A DNA stretch of 64,000 bases from Nematostella vectensis. Taxonomy: Eukaryota; Cnidaria; Anthozoa; Actiniaria; Edwardsiidae. The translations under genes and the position numbers were made by a program. A model generated the notes under the pieces. It saw only the letters and a program-made list of their open reading frames with translations. It had not been told where the DNA came from and ran no database searches. The stretch is taken from NCBI RefSeq assembly GCF_932526225.1, contig NC_064047.1, positions 3,779,501-3,843,500 of the forward strand, written 5' to 3'. This document shows, one piece after another, positions 59,044-64,000 of this stretch (the first letter of the stretch is position 1; every line of letters begins with the position of its first letter).

Positions 59044-61047
59044 GTCACGATTTCTAGATAGCGATCAGTGATGGCGGTAGTTGGGGAGGTGGGGGGGGGG
59101 GGGGATTAGTGGGGGGATGGGGTTGGGCCAAGACCCCCCACCCCACCCCACACAACCTCTTACTAATCAGCAGTATTGCTGTGTTTATCAAGGGTTGTCA
59201 TGCAGATCCCTCGACTAAAAAGAAAAACTAGCCTCGTATTTAAGGTATGTAGTCTGTAGTAGACGCACTCTAGGTAGTGCGTATCTAGTTTGGTGGGTCC
59301 TTTTTGTTAGGATAAGCACATGGTTAACGTTCTGTAACCTGTAAGGGCCAGTGTATCCATAGTCCAGACCTGGGACTCTCTTTGCGCTCGACATTCTGGC
59401 TCGCGTGAAAGAGGGTCCAGTATTTAATGCATGCGCATGCGCGAAAATACACCGCATATATGCGGTGTGGCCTGGTTGCTTAGTTCAAGATGGCTGCGAA
59501 AGGGAAGAGCGAGGGTGTATTTCAGAAATAATACGCTGATTTTGGTCGTGGGTAAATACTTGATTGTCAGTCTTTTCTGAGAACAGGACAGATGATAATT
59601 AGAGTCTGGAAAATTATCAATCAAAGAGCTTTTCCGTTTTCGTTATTTTAGCGCGGGAATCGACCCTCCTTAGGCACGTTCGTTATTGCGCGCGCTCGTA
59701 TTTCAACTTTGTCCGTGAAGATCGCTGATTGGTACATGTTCGCGCATGCGCATGCAATAAATACTGGACCCTCTTTCACGCGAGCCAGAATGTCGAGCGC
59801 AAAGAGAGTCCCAGGTCTGGACTAGTGTATCCAAAGCATGAATACTTTTCGATTAACATATCTAAGTATAGTCATAGTTTGATAGAAAGAAACGTTGCAG
59901 TGAAACTTAAATATCATCTCTAAGGTCGGTGAGGTTAGTTAAGTCAGAAACAGTAATGTTCAGGGTTCATATATAAGTAGTTACTTGAATGAATTATTAT
60001 TGAGCTGTCATTTTCTCTATTACTATTTTGAATTTTTAGATTTTTTTATCACATTAATAACTTGCTTTTACCACAAACCCACATATCCAGTATTCAGTGG
60101 TTGTAAATAATGGAATAAAAATTCCTGCAAAAAATTTCTTAATGTTTCTGGATCGTGCCCAGCCCCCAAAATAGTATTTTTCCTCGCGAACAGCTATCAG
60201 GGAACGGGGAGATCTATAGGTAGAAATGATGGTATAACTCTAGTCAAAATCGCATGGTAATGTGATAATTTCACGTGTCCTCAGTAATATAGTAACATAT
60301 TTATATACCTGAGCACTATTCGAGAATGCTTATAGACTGTCTTAGCCCCTCCGTTGGCGAACGTCAGTAAAAATACGAAGAAAATCGGCCCTAGCCTATG
60401 TACAGCGCTAACTACCCTGACAACAGGCATTGTTGCTAGGTTAGTTAGCGGTTGTACACAGGCTAAATAGGACCGTGACGCGCGCGGTTCCAGCTCACCA
60501 CAGGTATGTTTTCGCATAAGTTAATCGCTCTGATCGCCACACGGGGAGAACCACCGAAAGAAGGGGGTCCCCACCCCTGTGGCGTGACAAACCTATGGCC
60601 TGTGGTGACCTGGGACCGGCGCGCGCAACACGCGTATTCTCATTTTTACTGACGCTCGCCAAAGGAGGGGCTGCAAGTAGTCTAGAATGCTAAAATATTT
60701 GTTAAACCCCGCCAGTTAAATTCAAATCTACAGTAGTTTCATTTTCGCGTTGTTCACTTTGTTAGACCGCTACTGGAATACACTTTGCGGACCTGCCCCA
60801 TTATTCGGTGTACAAAGAATGCAGTTAGCACCCCCCCCCCTCCCCCCGTCTTCCAAACCCCTCCCTCATGTTTGTGTTCCTTGTCTCGCCAATATGCGGG
60901 AAAAAAGAAAATTTCATTTGCGTCCAATTATATTTTGGAACTTTTCAACTTGGCCTTACTTGCCTTCAAATAGCCTACGTACGTGTTACACCGAGAGCAG
61001 ATCGGTCTTGATACCCGTCCTAGTGTTTTTCTCTTTCGTCGGCAGCC
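59044..61047. other. 3' flank of the ZSWIM-like gene, copy B
   Basis: Matches 4060-6283. Contains a G-run near 59092-59103, the NRF1-like foldback (59351-59834), the 80-bp hairpin (60391-60470), a GC-rich block near 60470-60660 and a C-run near 60831. No gene was recognised. Confidence 0.55.
59351..59834. repeat. Foldback element with NRF1-like ends, copy B
   Basis: Same structure as 4358-4857, with arms at about 59351-59445 and 59739-59834 and GCATGCGCATGCGC at the inner ends. It lacks the extra 15-bp copy of the central CCGCATAT motif found in copy A. Confidence 0.65.
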
Positions 61048-61130
61048 ATGGAAACCCTGAATTGTAGTATCATTAACCAATGTCTAGGTGGTGAGTTTAA
61101 TGAAGAATCTTTCAGCTGTCACATTAATGG
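61048..61130 (+). other. Possible first coding exon of the GPCR
   Basis: ATG in a strong context (GGCAGCCATGG) opens 27 codons (METLNCSIINQ, then acidic residues and a cysteine) that look like a glycosylated extracellular N-terminus. A GTAATC donor at 61131 leaves phase 2, which would fit an acceptor after 62736 and join in frame to the 7TM body. The acceptor lacks a good pyrimidine tract, so this is tentative. A conserved copy remains in copy A where the 7TM body is absent. Confidence 0.3.
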
Positions 61131-62719
61131 GTAATCAAAGAATCATTAAAAGTATTTGACATCTGCTAGAACCAAACTGAAAAGACTCAAGAGAGATGCT
61201 GGAGGGGAAATATCTGCGGTATTTTACCTTTTATACTGCGGTTTTTAATATTCTGCGAACTTCCGTCAACAATTCCCAACTGCTCAATGGAATTACATTA
61301 AATACTTTTTGATTGGCCAGCGCGGAGAGGTGGTATTAGGGGAAGCCATTTCATTGCTGGCAAATAAAAATGCTCAAGGAGTTTGAATGAAGGAAACTAG
61401 AATGCAATTAATCGTCCCGAGAGCTCACAACATAATTGATGGTATAATGCTTTCTCTGAAATAAGTGTGCAAAAGAGACAAATGTCCTGCTTAAAAAATA
61501 ACTTTTTAAGATTAATGATTTTTTTTTAATGACACGTCCCTAAATCAAGCTCAATCAAATCCAATATTTTTGTTTACTGGGTGGCCGTGGAGACAAAAAG
61601 GGACTGGGGAGATTAGAAATCAAAGGAACACCCAAAAGGAAGGCCAGAAAACAGTGTTGGGTTCTCTGTCCTCTGAGGGAGCGCACATAGCGCTTTGTTT
61701 CGAAGCCACGGACAAAGGGCACCGCTCAAAACAATTCTCTCAACACTATATTAAAACCGTCAAGGTGAGTTCCCTGACTGATATTAGGCAAATCTTCTCT
61801 CCTGTTCAATTTTTTGAACACCTGTCTACGCCTGTAGTGTGTTATTGGCTACACGTTACGATAACATTAAAGATACGTTTGCTATTTCTAAGCTTTTATG
61901 TTATACTCAGATTTGATCTTATGGATATTGGGTATTGTCAGTGCCTGCTTGATTTGACAGGGTCAACATCGTCTTATCTACCTGAGAGGATTTCAACACA
62001 TTTTAATTCTTCGACTGATAAAGATGAATTGCTCAAGAATCGAAATTGGATAATGAATTGATGTTGAATGATCATTTGCTGAGTAGTGGATTACCCCATT
62101 AGAATCCCCTTGAAAACATCTCATTCAATCAAATATTCAAGGAGTGAGGTAAATGGATTAGAAGACTGATAAAGATTGTGCTACCTCATTAATTAACAGA
62201 GGCTACGAATATTCAAGAGGGAGATCCTCCAGGCAATCCAAATCCTATGCGCTGTGAGAAGTTTACAGCTGGCGAAACTTTATTTGGTTGAGAAAGACAA
62301 GATGTGGAAATCCTTAAAAAATCCAAGAAAAAACAGATTGTTCGTAAAATAAGAAGGGAAAAAGCATTGTTTCATGCTGATTCTGTTCTAATGCGTCACA
62401 TTGCATGTCTGAAGTTTACGGCTGAATCCCTTCGTTCGTCATTGAAAACTTCAAGCTGTGGCTACACGATTACGGATCCAGAAAAAAACAAGTGATTAAC
62501 AGTCAAACAAGTTTAAAAAATGTGTATATGTGGACAGATTACATCTTTAAGGTGAGAGGACGCATTCGAAGTTAGACGGATACAAAATTATAGTACTTGA
62601 AACTACAAACTGTGGCTAGACGCGGTGCGTGGGGCTTTTTAGCAAAACACCCGTATGAATACTGCAGATTTTCTTATAACACAAGGCACATCATTGAGAG
62701 TAGAGATGCCAAGAATTAA
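61131..62719. other. Flank or intron upstream of the 7TM sequence
   Basis: Matches 6360-7748 of copy A up to 62482. A good donor (CAAG then GTGAGT at 61765) ends an open stretch from about 61570, but the encoded peptide is unfamiliar. Near 62229-62340 an open stretch encodes a basic peptide (SLQLAKLYLVEKDKMWKSL) broken by a single-base deletion in copy A. Neither is assigned. Confidence 0.35.
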
Positions 62720-62736
62720 TGTAAGGAACAACCAAG

Positions 62737-63734
62737 GAACAACTGCGCAAGCGCTATAAATGTGGCATTTCTCACCGTAATTGGAGTCACAGCCCTTATC
62801 GCCAATATCATACTAGCAGTCGCATCGCATTCCATCTGGGCTCAAAACAAATCAGCAGACAAAATCTTAATTTTTAATCTGATGATGTCTTGTTTGGTCA
62901 TGTTGGTTGGTCTCTTTCTTCATATAATCGCAATCATTAACATGGATTTATTCCTTGCCTGTGACAGTACTGTCTACAAATTTAGAAATGCAACGTATAT
63001 CAGTGCGATCCTCGCTTCCTTAGCAACGCTAGTAGCCATTGGTTATGATCGCTTTGAAGCTTTAACGAAGTTTCCAGGGCAACGAAAACTGACAGTGAGG
63101 CGGTCTTGGGCCCTTGCTATTCTGACATGGGGCGTGTCGACAGCTGTGGCAGTGATACTTTACATACATATATACTTTACCTTTGGAACTTAAGTGCGAC
63201 AAAAAATGCGTCAAACCCGATCTAACCCTCGCTATTTCAAGCAATCATACAAATGCACATTTACTCGGAAGGGTCCTTATGGTATCTGCTTACATCTTTA
63301 TTTGTTGCGTGTTGACTGTCACGAGTTTACTTAGAGCGACTTGGGCGATACGTAGACATCACCAGCAAATAGAGGCGATGTATGGTGTGATGCGGGCTCG
63401 AAAAGAGGTCGACTTCACCAAAGTATGCGCTGCCATCATGGTAACTTACATCCTTATGTGGTCGCCCTCCGCACTGAGTCAAGTTGTGCGGTCCTCAAGA
63501 CCGAGTCTGAGAACACTATGTGCTAATTATTGGTTGACGTCATTGGCTTTCAGCAGCGCGTTACTTGTGCCGGTTATTTATATCACACTTGATAAGCGCT
63601 TGTGGAAAGGTTTAACCAGACGCAAGCGACGTTGTAGAGATGAGCAGCAAAGAGATCACTCTCGCAGCCTCAACCAGTCAAGTGTCACCATGTTCAGTCA
63701 TGTTACACATAGTAGTACGACCACACCGTTTTAA
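62737..63734 (+). pseudogene. Class A GPCR-like 7TM sequence with one frameshift
   Basis: Two overlapping frames together encode seven hydrophobic segments. Frame 1 (to the stop at 63193): TM1 with the ANIIL asparagine, TM2, TM3 ending GYDRF (a DRY variant) and TM4 with its tryptophan. Frame 2 (from about 63183 to 63734): a CDKKC loop, TM5, TM6 with MWSPSAL (CWxP variant), TM7 with VPVIY in place of NPxxY, and a basic, Ser/Thr-rich tail. The switch needs one surplus base (or two missing) near 63180-63190 in extracellular loop 2. The aspartate normally in TM2 is not present. It may be a recent pseudogene, a sequencing error, or have a tiny intron. Ligand cannot be inferred. It exists only in copy B. 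Confidence 0.75.
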
Positions 63735-63744
63735 GTAATGCTCC

Positions 63745-64000
63745 GGGTAAGAGGCAACCCAACGGCAAATGCACGCTGGCATGTCAAAAATGCCAAAAAG
63801 GCCAATAAAACACAACATGATTCATAATATTTTTTAATATTTTGGTTATAGGGTTAATTACTATGTCTGATCCAGCTTTTCAGGTACATTTTATGTGGGG
63901 AACCTTGTAAATATAAGACAACTAACAGCTGTTGTTCTGGCTTGTTCTGATTGGTTCACCCCAAAAATCACCATTAAGGTATATAACAAAGGACATGAGC
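63745..64000 (+). repeat. Copy B continuation with empty gypsy site
   Basis: From GTAAGAGGCAACCC this matches 7750-7823 and then, without interruption, 12303-12487 of copy A. The single TGATT at 63818-63822 is the unoccupied target of the gypsy element. The matching sequence in copy A leads to the intersectin-like C2 exons, so a second C2 copy may lie beyond the window. Confidence 0.92.

Larger units (their letters stand above)
55183..62482 (+). repeat. Segmental duplication, copy B (right)
   Basis: Collinear with 83-7748. Private features of copy B are the 224-bp insertion at 56827-57050, the intact right end of the TTAA element, a nonsense change in the LINE fragment and the GPCR segment that follows at 62483-63744. 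The offset between matching ZSWIM last exons is 54,984 bp. Confidence 0.9.

Overview
The window reads as metazoan nuclear DNA: AT-rich, small GT-AG exons, a mitochondrial ribosomal protein gene with a targeting presequence, an intersectin-type C2 domain, a metazoan Ty3/gypsy retrotransposon and many short foldback elements. The mix looks cnidarian, probably anthozoan (coral or sea anemone); this is an inference from style, not a proven assignment. Gene models were built by hand from reading frames, splice sites and phase. In this annotation 'copy A' is the left duplicate (about 83-7748 plus 12303-12487) and 'copy B' the right duplicate (about 55183-62482 plus 63745-64000).

Layout. (1) 271-4059: the last six exons of a ZSWIM-family gene (copy A), followed by a repeat-rich flank to about 7820. 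(2) 7824-12302, minus strand: a young Ty3/gypsy retrotransposon with identical 123-bp LTRs and a 5-bp target duplication. (3) 12774-14470: three exons of an intersectin-like C-terminal C2 domain without the rest of intersectin, then a minisatellite seeded by its last exon. (4) 16792-21834, minus strand: a mitochondrial ribosomal protein S15 gene, head-to-head with (5) 22213-59043: a 36-exon ZSWIM4/5/6/8-like gene, open throughout in my model, about 2,478 codons. (6) 59044-64000: a flank duplicating that of copy A, a class A GPCR-like sequence with one frameshift, and the empty version of the retrotransposon insertion site.

The main discovery is in the ZSWIM gene. A block of exons (3' part of exon 8 through the 5' part of the H/I region) is repeated in tandem five times (units 0-4, about 4.6, 4.5, 4.3, 4.0 kb and a fifth unit interrupted by a 2.9-kb insertion). 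Each internal junction is a chimeric exon that keeps the reading frame, so the predicted protein carries five near-identical modules of about 235 residues. Upstream, the BC-box / cullin-box / SWIM module is itself duplicated. ZSWIM8 relatives are substrate receptors of cullin-RING ubiquitin ligases, so this would be a receptor with two adaptor modules and an expanded repeat body.

Around this is a second level of duplication: the 3' exons and about 3.7 kb of flank occur twice, about 55 kb apart in the same orientation, and both flanks run into the same downstream sequence. The simplest reading is a tandem segmental duplication of about 55 kb, of which the window shows one period. The copies differ by the gypsy insertion (A only), a 224-bp foldback insertion (B only) and the GPCR (B only). 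A collapsed or unpurged haplotype assembly is the main alternative.
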